DNA of 64,000 bases from Suttonella indologenes (lineage in GTDB: Bacteria > Pseudomonadota > Gammaproteobacteria > Cardiobacteriales > Cardiobacteriaceae), in NCBI RefSeq assembly GCF_900460215.1, contig NZ_UHIA01000004.1, positions 1,310,001 through 1,374,000 of the forward strand, in the 5' to 3' direction. Made by a program: the position numbers and the translations under genes. The notes under the pieces were generated by a model. That model did no database searches. It saw only the letters and a program-made list of their open reading frames with translations, and was not told where the DNA came from. Positions 51,046 through 61,067 of this stretch are shown here, in pieces (the first letter of the stretch is position 1; every line of letters begins with the position of its first letter).

Positions 51046-51570
51046 ATGTCTGAAGCAGAGAGAAAATCCGGCGAAAGTTTCGCCGATTTAATCGGCAAGG
51101 TGGATGCGATTAAAACAGCGGCGCTGTCGCCGGCGTTCGGTCAGCGTCCTAAAATACGCCAAGAACGCCGCATTGCCAGTCAAAATAGCCGCTTAACCCA
51201 GCCGCAAAGCGCCGAATTTTTAGCGGAGAATTTCGCCCAATTGCCGCCCGCCGAGTTGCGTGCCATGCAGAGTTTGCATCTGCGCATCGTGCGGGAATGG
51301 GATTTCCACGGCTATTTTGTGGAGGATGCCAGACAATTATTGACCGATGCCCTCGATGAACGGCGCAATCGTCAGCCCGAATATTGGCTGATTGTGCATG
51401 GCAAAGGGCGCAATAGCTCGCCTTATGACAAGGCGCCTTTGAAAAACGCCATTTTCGAGCTGCTGCGCACGCATCAGGCGGTAGCGGCGGCAGTTTCGGT
51501 GCGTGACAGCGATGGCAAAAGCGGTGCGGTGGCGGTTAAAGTGAAAGCAAAGTCGCGCCGTCAGTCTTAA
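51046..51570 (+). CDS. Smr-domain protein
   Basis: The product from ATG 51046 is 174 residues; a TTG at 51034 would add four. A basic, disordered N-terminus precedes a C-terminal Smr domain with LRIVREWDFHGYFVEDARQLL (the DLHG-type motif, here DFHG) and WLIVHGKGRNSS (HGKG motif). Smr domains are nucleic-acid endonucleases or nicking modules. The layout fits YdaL/SmrA-type small proteins. Its 3' end overlaps the convergent truC by 35 bases, coding on both strands. Confidence 0.85.
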   Translation: MSEAERKSGESFADLIGKVDAIKTAALSPAFGQRPKIRQERRIASQNSRLTQPQSAEFLAENFAQLPPAELRAMQSLHLRIVREWDFHGYFVEDARQLLTDALDERRNRQPEYWLIVHGKGRNSSPYDKAPLKNAIFELLRTHQAVAAAVSVRDSDGKSGAVAVKVKAKSRRQS

Positions 51571-52282
51571 ACAGCTGATAAATACGCTGCCACCGCGGCG
51601 TAACGACCGAATCGACGATTTCTAAGGCTGTAGCTGTTTGCGGATGCCGCAGCCGCAGCGCATAGCTGTGCAGCAATAGGCCGTGAATGTCGAGATGTTC
51701 GGCGAAGGCTTTGTTTTGGCGCAAATCGCCGTAGGCGGTGTCGCCGATAATCGGGTGGGAAATATGTTTTGCATGGCGGCGCAATTGATGTTTGCGTCCG
51801 CTTTGCGGTACTAAGCAGGCAAGGCTGTAGTGCGAAGTGGGATAGCGCGCGCTACTGGCAAAAGGCAATTCCACCTGTGCCAGCGGCGTGAATCGGCTGC
51901 ATGCGGCTTTAGCTTCTGTTAAGGCTTTACGATGCTTGTCGGCAATCGCATCGTAAATCGGCTTTAAAGGATAGTCGATTGTCTGTGCTTGCAGATAGCC
52001 GCGCAGCACCGCATGATAGCGTTTCTCTACCCCTCCGCTGTCAAATTGCGCCTTAAGCGCTGCGGCGGTGGCAGATTGCAGGGCAAACAGCACGATGCCC
52101 GAGGTCGGACGATCAAGGCGGTGCACCGGATACAGATACTGTCCGATTTGATCGCGCAATTGCTGCAACAGAAAATCTTGCGCGCGGCGATCCAAATTGC
52201 TGCGGTGCACAAACAAGCCTGCCGGCTTATGCACCGCAATGAGATAATCGTCCCGATATAAAATGCTTAAGGCTTCAGACAT
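51536..52282 (-). CDS. truC: tRNA pseudouridine synthase C
   Basis: The 248-residue RluA-family enzyme modifies U65 of tRNAs in E. coli. Seen: ILYRDDYLIAVHKPAGLFVH, the catalytic aspartate in VHRLDRPTSGIVLF, and the RluA-family GRKHQLRRHAKHISHPIIGD. Short length and absence of an S4 domain favour TruC over RluA/C/D. It overlaps the 3' ends of both the Smr gene and the membrane protein gene at 52275. Confidence 0.88.
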   Translation of the reverse strand: MSEALSILYRDDYLIAVHKPAGLFVHRSNLDRRAQDFLLQQLRDQIGQYLYPVHRLDRPTSGIVLFALQSATAAALKAQFDSGGVEKRYHAVLRGYLQAQTIDYPLKPIYDAIADKHRKALTEAKAACSRFTPLAQVELPFASSARYPTSHYSLACLVPQSGRKHQLRRHAKHISHPIIGDTAYGDLRQNKAFAEHLDIHGLLLHSYALRLRHPQTATALEIVDSVVTPRWQRIYQLFKTDGATLLSL

Positions 52283-53528
52283 GCGTACCGATTGGTATCG
52301 GTCGTTTACCCAAACCTGTAATCAAATAAGCATTAAAGAGCAGGAAAAAGACGCTGGTGATATTGTGCGCCAAAATGGCATTACTCATCGAGCAGGTATA
52401 AAACGCCGCACAGACTGCTATACCCGACCATGCCATCGTTCTCTGTTCCGCCGTCAAAGGAAAACGCAAAGCGCGCAGATAAAGATAGGCAGGATAGGCA
52501 TACATCAGCAAAGTGGCAGTACCGCCCAAAAGCCCATAGCGCACAAAGATATCGATAAAATCATTATGCACATGGTTAAAACCTTTGACGGCTGTCGCAC
52601 AGAATCCTTGATCGGCTGCCTCTATCATCATCTGCTTTAATTCACCCCCCAAACCCAGCCAAGGCTGCTCGGCAAAGAGATGCCAGCTGCATTGCCACAT
52701 CGCCAAACGCGCGCCTTGCGAGGAATGGGCATTGCCGGATTGAAATTGCTGTATGTCATACCAAATTTGCATGACACGTCCTGAAATATGCAGCTGCGGA
52801 ATGCTGCATAAGAGCGCAATAAATGCGGATACACCCAGCAGCATAACAATAGCGGTTTTAAGCCGTTTGCCGCCTTCCTGCGCCGCAATATACAGCGCCA
52901 TTGTCGGTAAGAGCACCAGCCAGCCGCCGCGTCCGCCGGTCAAGAATGCTCCCGCCAATGCCAATAAAGCCGCTGCATGCAATAGCCACCAACTCAACCC
53001 GAAACGCCGATAAGCAAAGCTTGCAAATAAGGCCGCCGTTCCCATAATCATCACCATATCTGAATATTGGATTTGATTCTGGTAGCCATAGCCACTGCCG
53101 ATGCCCTTGCCTTGAATCACGCGCGCGATAAAGACCACCGTAAATGCCGCCGCAATGCCCAAGACCAGACTAATCGCATAGCAGTGCATCGAGGGGCGCC
53201 AACGCCAAATGGCAATCACAAGCGGCACAGCCAACAGATAACGCCCCAAGCGCTCATAAGCGCCGATCGGCTCATCGCCTGCATATAAAAACAGCAGCAT
53301 CAAGCCGACATAGACTAAGAGCAGCAGCGACCATTGCCGTGTTGCCTGCGATAAAGGCGGCATCTGCCGCCATGTAAACAGACTCAAAATGCCGGCCAAA
53401 GCGATAGCGCCTGCGCCATAGCCGTAACTGCTGCGCACAACAAAAGCCAAAACAAAGGCAAGCAGCCAAAAGCTGCCTACCCAAAAACGCCCCAACTGAA
53501 AACCTTGCCGAATAGAATTAACTGCCAT
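52275..53528 (-). CDS. O-antigen ligase/Wzy-type membrane protein
   Basis: From ATG 53528 the product is 417 residues (overlapping msrAB by 11 bases). It has about 11-12 membrane helices and the Wzy_C/WaaL features: a GGRGGW turn in the central part (LAGAFLTGGRGGWLVLLPTM) and a large periplasmic loop with RLAMWQCSWHLFAEQPWLGLG and FNHVHNDFIDIFVRYGLLGG, where the HND histidine is typical. Members join O-antigen to lipid A-core or polymerise glycans; some transfer sugars to pilin. Which reaction applies is not clear. The upstream frame extension to 53582 is not preferred. Confidence 0.8.
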   Translation of the reverse strand: MAVNSIRQGFQLGRFWVGSFWLLAFVLAFVVRSSYGYGAGAIALAGILSLFTWRQMPPLSQATRQWSLLLLVYVGLMLLFLYAGDEPIGAYERLGRYLLAVPLVIAIWRWRPSMHCYAISLVLGIAAAFTVVFIARVIQGKGIGSGYGYQNQIQYSDMVMIMGTAALFASFAYRRFGLSWWLLHAAALLALAGAFLTGGRGGWLVLLPTMALYIAAQEGGKRLKTAIVMLLGVSAFIALLCSIPQLHISGRVMQIWYDIQQFQSGNAHSSQGARLAMWQCSWHLFAEQPWLGLGGELKQMMIEAADQGFCATAVKGFNHVHNDFIDIFVRYGLLGGTATLLMYAYPAYLYLRALRFPLTAEQRTMAWSGIAVCAAFYTCSMSNAILAHNITSVFFLLFNAYLITGLGKRPIPIGTHV

Positions 53529-54516
53529 GACGACGCACCGCTGCTTTGAACGCGCCATAACCTGCGGCATCCATCTCATCATAAGGAATGAATTTCAAAC
53601 TCGCGCCATTGATGCAATAGCGCAAACCGCCCATTGCCTGCGGACCGTCTTCAAACACATGTCCCAAATGCGAATCCGCCGCACGACTGCGCACTTCCGT
53701 ACGCACGCGCGACAGCGACAAATCCTCATGCTCGGTAATCACCGCCTCTGTAATCGGACGGGTAAAACTCGGCCAGCCGCAGCCGGCATCATATTTATCC
53801 GCCGAGCTGAACAAGGGTTCGCCGCTGACGATATCCACATAAATACCCTCTTGTGTCAATTGATCGTATTCATGCGAGAAAGGACGTTCGGTGGCTTCTT
53901 CCTGCGTGACCTGCCATTGCAAATCGCTCAATTGCGCCTTTAAACCTTCCGCTTCCGGCTTATGATAAGCCGCGCCGTCAACCGCAATTTGCGCTTCCTG
54001 CGCACGCACTTGCTCGGCATGGGACAAAGGCGTAGCGGCAATGCCTAAATTGACATGACAGTAGCCGTTCGGATTTTTATCCAAATAATCTTGATGATAT
54101 TCTTCCGCGCGATAGAAATTGCCCAAGGGTAGATTTTCCACCACCAGCGGCTCGGCATAATCGCTTTGCAAACGTGCCAAAGCCCGCGCAATCACCGCCT
54201 GATCCGCCGCATCTTCATAATAGACGCCGACGCGGTACATCGTGCCGACATCCGCGCCCTGCTTATTCAGACTGGTCGGCTCGATAATGCGGAAAAGGTA
54301 TTGCAGCAATTCGCCGAGACTGATGCGGCTGTCGTCGTAATCAATCTTGACCGTTTCCGCCGCCTCCGTCGCCCCTGAGCGCACCTGCTCATAAGAGGGA
54401 TTGACCGTATTGCCGTTGGCATAGCCACTCTGCGTCTGCACTACGCCCTCAATTCTGGCGAAATAGGCATCTACGCCCCAAAAGCAACCGCCGGCAAAAT
54501 AAATCGTTTTTTGCAT
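53518..54516 (-). CDS. msrAB: Peptide methionine sulfoxide reductase MsrA-MsrB fusion
   Basis: The 332-residue bifunctional protein repairs both epimers of methionine sulfoxide. The MsrA domain (about 1-160) has the catalytic AGGCFWGVDAYF. The MsrB domain (about 195-325) has GEPLFSSADKYDAGCGWPSF and the catalytic cysteine in RYCINGASLKFIP after SHLGHVFEDGP. The MsrB part lacks the two zinc CxxC pairs, like the PilB C-terminal form of Neisseria. No signal peptide or thioredoxin domain is present, so it is a cytoplasmic version. Confidence 0.94.
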   Translation of the reverse strand: MQKTIYFAGGCFWGVDAYFARIEGVVQTQSGYANGNTVNPSYEQVRSGATEAAETVKIDYDDSRISLGELLQYLFRIIEPTSLNKQGADVGTMYRVGVYYEDAADQAVIARALARLQSDYAEPLVVENLPLGNFYRAEEYHQDYLDKNPNGYCHVNLGIAATPLSHAEQVRAQEAQIAVDGAAYHKPEAEGLKAQLSDLQWQVTQEEATERPFSHEYDQLTQEGIYVDIVSGEPLFSSADKYDAGCGWPSFTRPITEAVITEHEDLSLSRVRTEVRSRAADSHLGHVFEDGPQAMGGLRYCINGASLKFIPYDEMDAAGYGAFKAAVRRHGS

Positions 54517-54527
54517 TGTTCTCTCCC

Positions 54528-57500
54528 TTAATATTGATAAATCAAATTTTTAGCACCGAATTGCTGCTCCAGCCGCTGCAGCGTCTGCGCCTCAATCCAA
54601 TAGCGACCACCCAAAGCCGCCCATCCTTCATAATTCTCGCCCTGCAAGAGCAAATGCACTTTCGCTCCCTGACAGACGCCCTGCTCCGTTTCGACTGCCG
54701 CCTGCATGCGCTGTGCTTTCAGCCATGTCAGTTCCGCAACATTTATTTCCGCCAAAGGGCTGCGAATCGTGAGATTGCGCAGGCATCTGAATTGCTCATG
54801 CTCAAAATCCGAGACCGCCTGCACGCTCAGCCCCCATTCATTTTTCCATGAAAAATACTCCAGCGCCACTTCCAGCATCAGCACCTTATCCAAGGCCAAT
54901 AAGCCGATAAACTGCTCATAATTTTTGCCGGAGAGCATAAACTCATAGCGCGCGCTGCGATCATCAAGGGTAAAAAACGCCAGCATGCCGCCTTTTTTAC
55001 TGGGAATCGAGCGCAATTCCGTGACCATACCGCCCAATCTCAATAATTGTGCCGAACCGCGCCGCTGCTTGAGATCGGCAGGCGGTGCGAGTTCCTGCAA
55101 ATGGGCGACGATTTCCGCCAGCGACTGATCGCACATCGCCTGCAAACGCGGACGCACGCTGTTAATCGGATGATCGGTCAAATACATGCCCAGCGACTGT
55201 TTTTCCGCCTCGAGCTTTTCCTTATCCGTCCAAGTGGCGTTCGCATCAAGACTCAGCAACTCATCGCCGATTCCCTCATCGCCGCCGCCCAAAACGCCGA
55301 AGAAATCCTGCTGCGCCGACTGCTCGGTCTTATGATGCTGGTTTGCCAGCTTCATCGCCTGCGGCAAAGCCGCAGTCAAAGCGCCGCGATTCGGCTCGAT
55401 AACATCAAAAGCACCTGCACTAATCAGGGATTCCAAGGTATTTTTATTAATCATTTTCAAATCAATGCGTCGGCATAAATCCAAAAGCGATTGATAAGGA
55501 CCATTAGCTTCGCGCTCGGCAATCAAATCGCCGACCGCATTCTCGCCCACGCCTTTGACGGCGCCCAGTCCGAATAAAATTCGCCCCGCTTCGTCCACGC
55601 TGAAGCGGTACTGCGAACGGTTGATACAGGGCGGCATCACTTCCAGCCCCATATCCAAGGTTTCCGAGACCATCGGCACGACCTTGTCGATTTTATCCAT
55701 ATCCGAGGACAGAACCGCCGCCATCAGCTCCGCAGGATAATGCGCTTTCAGCCATGCGGTTTGATAAGACAATAAGGCATAGGCGGCGGAATGCGATTTA
55801 TTAAAGCCGTATTCCGCAAATTTCGCCATCAAATCAAAGATATCATTCGCCACATTGCTGTGTACGCCGCCGGCAATCGCCCTTTCGACGAAAATCGCCT
55901 TCTGCTCCGCCATCACATCGGCTTTCTTTTTGCCCATGGCGCGGCGCAGCAAATCCGCCTCACCCAAACTGTAATTCGCCAGAATTTGCGCCACTTGCAT
56001 GACTTGTTCTTGATAGACCATCACGCCGTAGGTGTTTTCCAGAATTCCTTCCAGCGCCGGATGCGGATATTCCACTTCCGCCAAACCGTGTTTGCGGTTG
56101 ATAAAGTCATCCACCATACCCGATTGCAAAGGTCCGGGGCGAAATAAGGCGACCAAGGCGATAATATCTTCAAAATTATCCGGTTGCAGTTTGCGAATCA
56201 GATTTTTCATGCCCGAAGATTCCAGCTGGAACACTGCGCTGGTACGAGTCGATTTGAGCAGTTTGAAAGTCGCGGGATCATCTAAGGGCAATGCTTCGAT
56301 TTTCAGCGCGGCTTTGCCTTCCCGCGCATGACGCTGATTGACGAAATCCAATGCCCAATCAATCACCGTAAGCGTGCGCAGCCCCAAAAAGTCGAATTTG
56401 ACCAAGCCGACCGCTTCGATATCGTCTTTATCGAATTGCGTTATCAAAGGCGCACCCACGCTTTCCGTATAGAGCGCCGAAAAATCGGTCAATTTGGTCG
56501 GCGCAATCACCACGCCGCCGGCATGTTTGCCGACATTGCGCGCCAAACCTTCCAATTGCAAAGCCGTATCGATCAATTCGCGGGTTTCTTCGTTCTGCTC
56601 GTAATCCTGCGCCAAATCCGGCGAGAAAAATTCCGGCTGTTTCTTGGATTTTTCCGTCCGTCCCAAGGCATCGGGCAAGGTAACGCCCAGCGTTTTGGGA
56701 ATTTTCTTCGATACGCCGTCGCAGAAACTGTAGGATTTGCCCTGCACGCGCCCCACATCGCGCACCACCGCTTTCGCCGCCATCGTACCGTGCGTGGCGA
56801 TTTGCGATACCTTTTCATGTCCGTATTTATCCGCCACATAGCGAATCACGCGGTCGCGTTTTTCCATGCAGAAATCGACGTCGAAATCCGGCATCGAGAC
56901 CCGTTCGGGATTTAAAAAACGCTCGAAGAGCAAATCATAAGCCAAGGGATCCAAATCCGTGATTTTCAGCGCATAGGCGACTAAAGAACCCGCCCCCGAG
57001 CCGCGTCCCGGCCCGACCGGCACGTCATTATCTTTTGCCCATTGAATAAAATCCGCCACAATCAAAAAATAGCCCGGAAAGCCCATCTGATTGATAACGT
57101 TCAATTCGATATGCAGACGCTCGCGATAAGTGGCGGCATGAGCGGCACGATTTTCCGCATCCGGAAACAACTGCTCCAGACGTTCTTCCAAACCGCGCTC
57201 GGATTCGCGCACCAAATATTCTTCAATCGCCATACCCTCAGGCAGGGGAAAATTCGGCAGGAAATTCTTGCCCAAGGTCAGCTGCACATTGCAGCGCTGC
57301 GCAATGATGTCGCTATTGAGCAATAATTGCGGCGCATCGGCAAACAGCGCCGCCATCTCCGCCTGAGTGCGCAAATAATGCTGCTCGGTAAAGGCATGCG
57401 GTCTGGTGCTGTCGGCAATAATGCGACCGGTGGCAATGCAGACCCGTGCTTCATGCACGTCAAATTGCTCGGGCGCGGCGAAACAGGCCAAATTAGTCGC

Positions 57501-58073
57501 CACCGCTGCCATCTGCAATACCTGCCCGATTTCGGCACAGGCGGTACAGTATTCGCGCTCGCCGCTTTCGCCGCTGCGGCTGATTTGCAGATAAAAGCGG
57601 TCGGCAAAAATACTCTGCCAATGCGCCGCCCTTGCCTGCATCAGGTTTTTGTCATTGGCAGACAATGCCGCCGCCATATCGCCTGCCATACCGCCGTTTA
57701 AAGCCAGCAAATCGCTACACTGGGCGGGGGTAAAACGTTCGATATTGACCGCCACTTCGCCGTTATGCTGGTCTTGCGCATAGGCAAAGCTAATCAATTC
57801 GTTCAGCTGGCGGAAGCCGCGCTCGTTTTGTGCATACAGCAGGATTTGATGAATCTCGCCTTGGGCATTGCGCACGCTTAAATCACAGCCCAAAATCGGC
57901 TTGATGCCGGCACCGCGCGCCGCTTTGTAGAATTTGACCAAGCCGTAGGCATTATTGCGGTCGGTCAAGGCAAGGGCGGCCTGCCCGTCGGCTTTGGCGT
58001 AGGCGACTAAATCCTCAATGCGCAAAATACTGTCGCTTAAAGAATATTCACTGTGATTATGTAGGGCAATCAT
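54528..58073 (-). CDS. dnaE: DNA polymerase III alpha subunit
   Basis: The 1181-residue replicative polymerase begins with the PHP domain (ALHNHSEYSLSDSILRIEDL). The polymerase active site has MPDFDVDFCMEKRD (paired aspartates, about 395). GPGRGSGAGSLVAYAL, YQEQVMQVAQ and KSHSAAYALLSYQTAWLK, then an OB-fold and a C-terminal tau-binding region follow. Length is near that of E. coli (1160). It overlaps rnhB by four bases; rnhB-dnaE adjacency is classical. Confidence 0.97.
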   Translation of the reverse strand: MIALHNHSEYSLSDSILRIEDLVAYAKADGQAALALTDRNNAYGLVKFYKAARGAGIKPILGCDLSVRNAQGEIHQILLYAQNERGFRQLNELISFAYAQDQHNGEVAVNIERFTPAQCSDLLALNGGMAGDMAAALSANDKNLMQARAAHWQSIFADRFYLQISRSGESGEREYCTACAEIGQVLQMAAVATNLACFAAPEQFDVHEARVCIATGRIIADSTRPHAFTEQHYLRTQAEMAALFADAPQLLLNSDIIAQRCNVQLTLGKNFLPNFPLPEGMAIEEYLVRESERGLEERLEQLFPDAENRAAHAATYRERLHIELNVINQMGFPGYFLIVADFIQWAKDNDVPVGPGRGSGAGSLVAYALKITDLDPLAYDLLFERFLNPERVSMPDFDVDFCMEKRDRVIRYVADKYGHEKVSQIATHGTMAAKAVVRDVGRVQGKSYSFCDGVSKKIPKTLGVTLPDALGRTEKSKKQPEFFSPDLAQDYEQNEETRELIDTALQLEGLARNVGKHAGGVVIAPTKLTDFSALYTESVGAPLITQFDKDDIEAVGLVKFDFLGLRTLTVIDWALDFVNQRHAREGKAALKIEALPLDDPATFKLLKSTRTSAVFQLESSGMKNLIRKLQPDNFEDIIALVALFRPGPLQSGMVDDFINRKHGLAEVEYPHPALEGILENTYGVMVYQEQVMQVAQILANYSLGEADLLRRAMGKKKADVMAEQKAIFVERAIAGGVHSNVANDIFDLMAKFAEYGFNKSHSAAYALLSYQTAWLKAHYPAELMAAVLSSDMDKIDKVVPMVSETLDMGLEVMPPCINRSQYRFSVDEAGRILFGLGAVKGVGENAVGDLIAEREANGPYQSLLDLCRRIDLKMINKNTLESLISAGAFDVIEPNRGALTAALPQAMKLANQHHKTEQSAQQDFFGVLGGGDEGIGDELLSLDANATWTDKEKLEAEKQSLGMYLTDHPINSVRPRLQAMCDQSLAEIVAHLQELAPPADLKQRRGSAQLLRLGGMVTELRSIPSKKGGMLAFFTLDDRSARYEFMLSGKNYEQFIGLLALDKVLMLEVALEYFSWKNEWGLSVQAVSDFEHEQFRCLRNLTIRSPLAEINVAELTWLKAQRMQAAVETEQGVCQGAKVHLLLQGENYEGWAALGGRYWIEAQTLQRLEQQFGAKNLIYQY

Positions 58074-58639
58074 GGGACTTCTCTCAATAATGCTTTAATC
58101 GGCGCATAGCTGCGGCGATGTTCGGCAATAATGCCGTATTCGCGCAAAGCACGGCTGTGTTGCGCCGTGCCGTAACCTTTGTGCGCGGCAAAACCGTATT
58201 GCGGATACTGCTTGTCTAATTCAATCAATTGTCGGTCGCGGATAACTTTTGCCATGATACTGGCGGCGGCAATCGCCGGTTCTAAGGCATCGCCGTCGAT
58301 GATCGCCTGCGCCGGATAGAGCAAATCGGGCGGCAGGAATTTGCCGTCAATCAAAATCCGCTGCGGCGGCAGCGAAAGGGCATCAATCGCCAAACGCATG
58401 GCAAGCAAGGCCGCTTGATGGATATTGATTTGGTCGATCATTGCCGCAGAGACCTGCGCATAGCGCCAAGCCAAGGCTTGCTCGGCAATGGCGTGAAATA
58501 ATTGCTCGCGCCGCTTAGGGCTTAATTTTTTGCTGTCGTTCAAATAGGGCAAATCATAATCGGGCGGCAAGATGACTGCCGCCGCCACGACATTGCCCGC
58601 CCATGCGCCGCGCCCCGCTTCGTCCACACCGGCAATCAT
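58070..58639 (-). CDS. rnhB: Ribonuclease HII
   Basis: The 189-residue enzyme removes ribonucleotides from DNA. Seen: catalytic IAGVDEAGRGAWAGNVV (Asp and Glu), YLNDSKKLSPKRRE, ILIDGKFLP, the IDGDALEPAIAAASIMAKV segment and HKGYGTAQH. It is coupled to lpxB upstream and dnaE downstream by four-base overlaps. Confidence 0.96.
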   Translation of the reverse strand: MIAGVDEAGRGAWAGNVVAAAVILPPDYDLPYLNDSKKLSPKRREQLFHAIAEQALAWRYAQVSAAMIDQINIHQAALLAMRLAIDALSLPPQRILIDGKFLPPDLLYPAQAIIDGDALEPAIAAASIMAKVIRDRQLIELDKQYPQYGFAAHKGYGTAQHSRALREYGIIAEHRRSYAPIKALLREVP

Positions 58640-59790
58640 GCCTTGCGCTCAAGTAAATTCGCCACCGCATCGGCGGCACGTCCGGAGACCTGCGTGGCTA
58701 AGGCGGCGCGAATTTCCGCAAAAGCCAGCAATTGCGCGCCGCGCCGCGCATGGTCGTGTAAGAGCGCACCGGCATCGTCCGCCAAATGCTCGGGCGTGCA
58801 GTCTTCTTGAATCCATTCATTGACCACATCGCGTTGTAACAGCAAATTAGGCAGACTGAAGCGGTCGATTTTCAATAAGCGTCTGGCGATTTTCGCCGTC
58901 AGCGGATGCACGCGGTATGCCACCGCCATCGGGCGATTCAGCAAAGCGGCTTCCAAAGTAATCGTGCCGCTGGCGACCATCAGCACATCGCAGGCCGACA
59001 TCAAGACATCGCTTTCGGCATCGCTGAGCATAATTTCTTGGCGCGGCGGACAAGTTTGGCGGATGATTTCGGCGATTCTGCCGCGATGCGCGGCATCGGC
59101 AACAGAAATCACGGCACGCAAAGTCGGCTCCCGTACCTGCATCAGCATCATGGCACGCAGAAACACCGGCAACAGCCGCTCGATTTCACCGCGCCGCGAG
59201 CCGGGGAACAGCCCCAGCAAAGGCACCTGCTTGGGCAAAGATAATTGCTGACGTGCCAAGCGGATATCCATCGGGCTGAGGCGGTCTGCCATCGGATGTC
59301 CCACGCATACCGCTTCCACACCGTGTTTGGCATAGACATCGATTTCAAAGGGAAACAGACACAGCATCAAATCCACCGCCTGACGGATTTTATAAATCCG
59401 CTTTTCCTTCCATGCCCATAAAGAAGGGCTGACATAATGCACGGTGGCAATACCCCGTTTGCGCAATGCCGTTTCGATACGCAGATTAAAATCCGGCGCA
59501 TCGATGCCGATATACAAATCGGGCGGATTGTCCTGCCAATACTGCAAAATCGTTTTTTTTAGACGGAAAATTGCCGGCAAATGCCGCAGGACTTCCGCCA
59601 AGCCCATCACTGCCAGCGTATCCATCGGCACAAGGGATAATAAGCCTTGCGCCTGCATATGCCGCCCACCCACGCCGCTGAATCGCGCTTGGGGATAGCG
59701 TTTTTGCAAAGCCGCCATCAAAGGCGCGCCCAAGCGGTCTCCGGATACTTCGCCGGCAACAATGGCGATATGCGGTGCGCGCTTATCCAT
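58636..59790 (-). CDS. lpxB: Lipid-A-disaccharide synthase
   Basis: The 384-residue GT19 enzyme condenses UDP-2,3-diacylglucosamine with lipid X to the lipid A disaccharide. Seen: IAIVAGEVSGDRLGAPLM, FSGVGGRHMQAQGL, SPSLWAWKEKRI, LGLFPGSRRGEIERLLPVF and MVASGTITLEAALLNRPMAV. It follows lpxA directly (stop and start adjacent) in the standard lpxD-fabZ-lpxA-lpxB order. Confidence 0.97.
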   Translation of the reverse strand: MDKRAPHIAIVAGEVSGDRLGAPLMAALQKRYPQARFSGVGGRHMQAQGLLSLVPMDTLAVMGLAEVLRHLPAIFRLKKTILQYWQDNPPDLYIGIDAPDFNLRIETALRKRGIATVHYVSPSLWAWKEKRIYKIRQAVDLMLCLFPFEIDVYAKHGVEAVCVGHPMADRLSPMDIRLARQQLSLPKQVPLLGLFPGSRRGEIERLLPVFLRAMMLMQVREPTLRAVISVADAAHRGRIAEIIRQTCPPRQEIMLSDAESDVLMSACDVLMVASGTITLEAALLNRPMAVAYRVHPLTAKIARRLLKIDRFSLPNLLLQRDVVNEWIQEDCTPEHLADDAGALLHDHARRGAQLLAFAEIRAALATQVSGRAADAVANLLERKA

Positions 59791-60564
59791 TTAGCGAATC
59801 AAACCGCGTTTGCCGGTGGCTTGGATAAAATCGGCAATCCGCCGCGCCGCCTGTGAATCGGCGGCAAGAGCATTGATTTTTTCTCGCGCCTCGCTTAAAA
59901 GCAGATTTTCTTGATAGAGATGATGGAAGGCTTTTTTAATCGCCTCCGTTTCCTGCGCAGGGAAGCCGTGGCGGCGCAAACCTTCGTTATTGATGCCGCT
60001 TGCCTTAGCCGGCATACCCGCCACCGTGGAAAACGGCGGCACGTTTTGCTTCACACCGCTGGAAAACGCCACCATGCTGTAAGCGCCGATATGCACGAAT
60101 TGATAAACCAAAGCATAGCCGCCCAAAATCACATAATCCTCGATATGCACATGCCCTGCTAAAGAGGCATTGTTGGCAAATACGGTATGGTTGCCGACCA
60201 CGCAATCATGTGCCAAATGACAATACGCCATAATCCAGTTGTCATCGCCGACTTTGGTCGCACCGCCGTCTTGCACCGTGCCGCGGTTAAAGGTTACGAA
60301 TTCGCGAATCGTATTGCCGTCGCCGATTTCCAACCATGTATCTTCGCCGCCGTATTTTTTATCCTGCGGCTCGGCACCTAGGGAAGCGAACTGCCAAATG
60401 CGGTTGTTTTTGCCGATGCGCGTCGGACCTTCGATGAGCACATGCGGTGCAATCGTCGTAGCGGCATCAATCTGTACTTTTGCGCCGATGACGCTGTAAG
60501 CACCCACGCTGACGCTGCTGTCTAATTCCGCGCTGGGATCGATAATCGCCGTCGGATGAATCAT
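59791..60564 (-). CDS. lpxA: UDP-N-acetylglucosamine acyltransferase
   Basis: From ATG 60564 the product is 257 residues. It forms a left-handed parallel beta helix of hexapeptide repeats starting IHPTAIIDPSAELDSSVSVG. The catalytic histidine is in CHLAHDCVVGNH (about 125). A helical C-terminus completes it. It catalyses the first step of lipid A synthesis. GGAGAG upstream of the inner ATG decides the start over 60579. Confidence 0.97.
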   Translation of the reverse strand: MIHPTAIIDPSAELDSSVSVGAYSVIGAKVQIDAATTIAPHVLIEGPTRIGKNNRIWQFASLGAEPQDKKYGGEDTWLEIGDGNTIREFVTFNRGTVQDGGATKVGDDNWIMAYCHLAHDCVVGNHTVFANNASLAGHVHIEDYVILGGYALVYQFVHIGAYSMVAFSSGVKQNVPPFSTVAGMPAKASGINNEGLRRHGFPAQETEAIKKAFHHLYQENLLLSEAREKINALAADSQAARRIADFIQATGKRGLIR

Positions 60565-60581
60565 GGCTTTTCTCTCCAATA

Positions 60582-61067
60582 TTAGGCTTTACCCTTACCT
60601 GCGGAAGTACACATAATTTCCGCACTGCATACCACCTGCCCCGCTACGCTCGCCTGTGCTTCAAAAGACCAAATGCCACGGCGCGATTTCAGCAGTTTAA
60701 TCTCGAGCAATAATTGATCGCCCGGCACTACCGGTTTGCGAAAACGCGCCTTATCAATGCCGACAAAGAAATAAATGCCGTCTTCTTCAGGTTCGTCGGG
60801 CAGCCCCATTTCCGCTTTGGCGCTTTTCACACCCAAAATACCTGCCGCCTGCGCCATCGCTTCAATAACCAAGACACCCGGCATGACCGCCTTACCGGGA
60901 AAATGCCCTTGGAAAAAGGGCTCGTTGGCGCTCACGTTTTTAATCGCGCAAATATGGCTTTGCGGCACCACTTCGGTGATGCGGTCAATCAATAAAAAAG
61001 GATAGCGATGCGGCAAATAGCGGCGGATTTCTTCAATATCCATCAGGGTATGTACTTGTTCTGTCAT
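60582..61067 (-). CDS. fabZ: 3-hydroxyacyl-[acyl-carrier-protein] dehydratase FabZ
   Basis: From ATG 61067 the product is 161 residues. The hotdog enzyme shows IRRYLPHRYPFLLIDRI with the catalytic His, FFQGHFPGKAVMPGVLVIEAMAQA with the catalytic Glu, and FVGIDKARFRKPVVPGDQL. It dehydrates hydroxyacyl-ACP, competing with LpxA/LpxD for hydroxymyristoyl-ACP. The start overlaps the lpxD stop (ATGA). Confidence 0.96.
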   Translation of the reverse strand: MTEQVHTLMDIEEIRRYLPHRYPFLLIDRITEVVPQSHICAIKNVSANEPFFQGHFPGKAVMPGVLVIEAMAQAAGILGVKSAKAEMGLPDEPEEDGIYFFVGIDKARFRKPVVPGDQLLLEIKLLKSRRGIWSFEAQASVAGQVVCSAEIMCTSAGKGKA

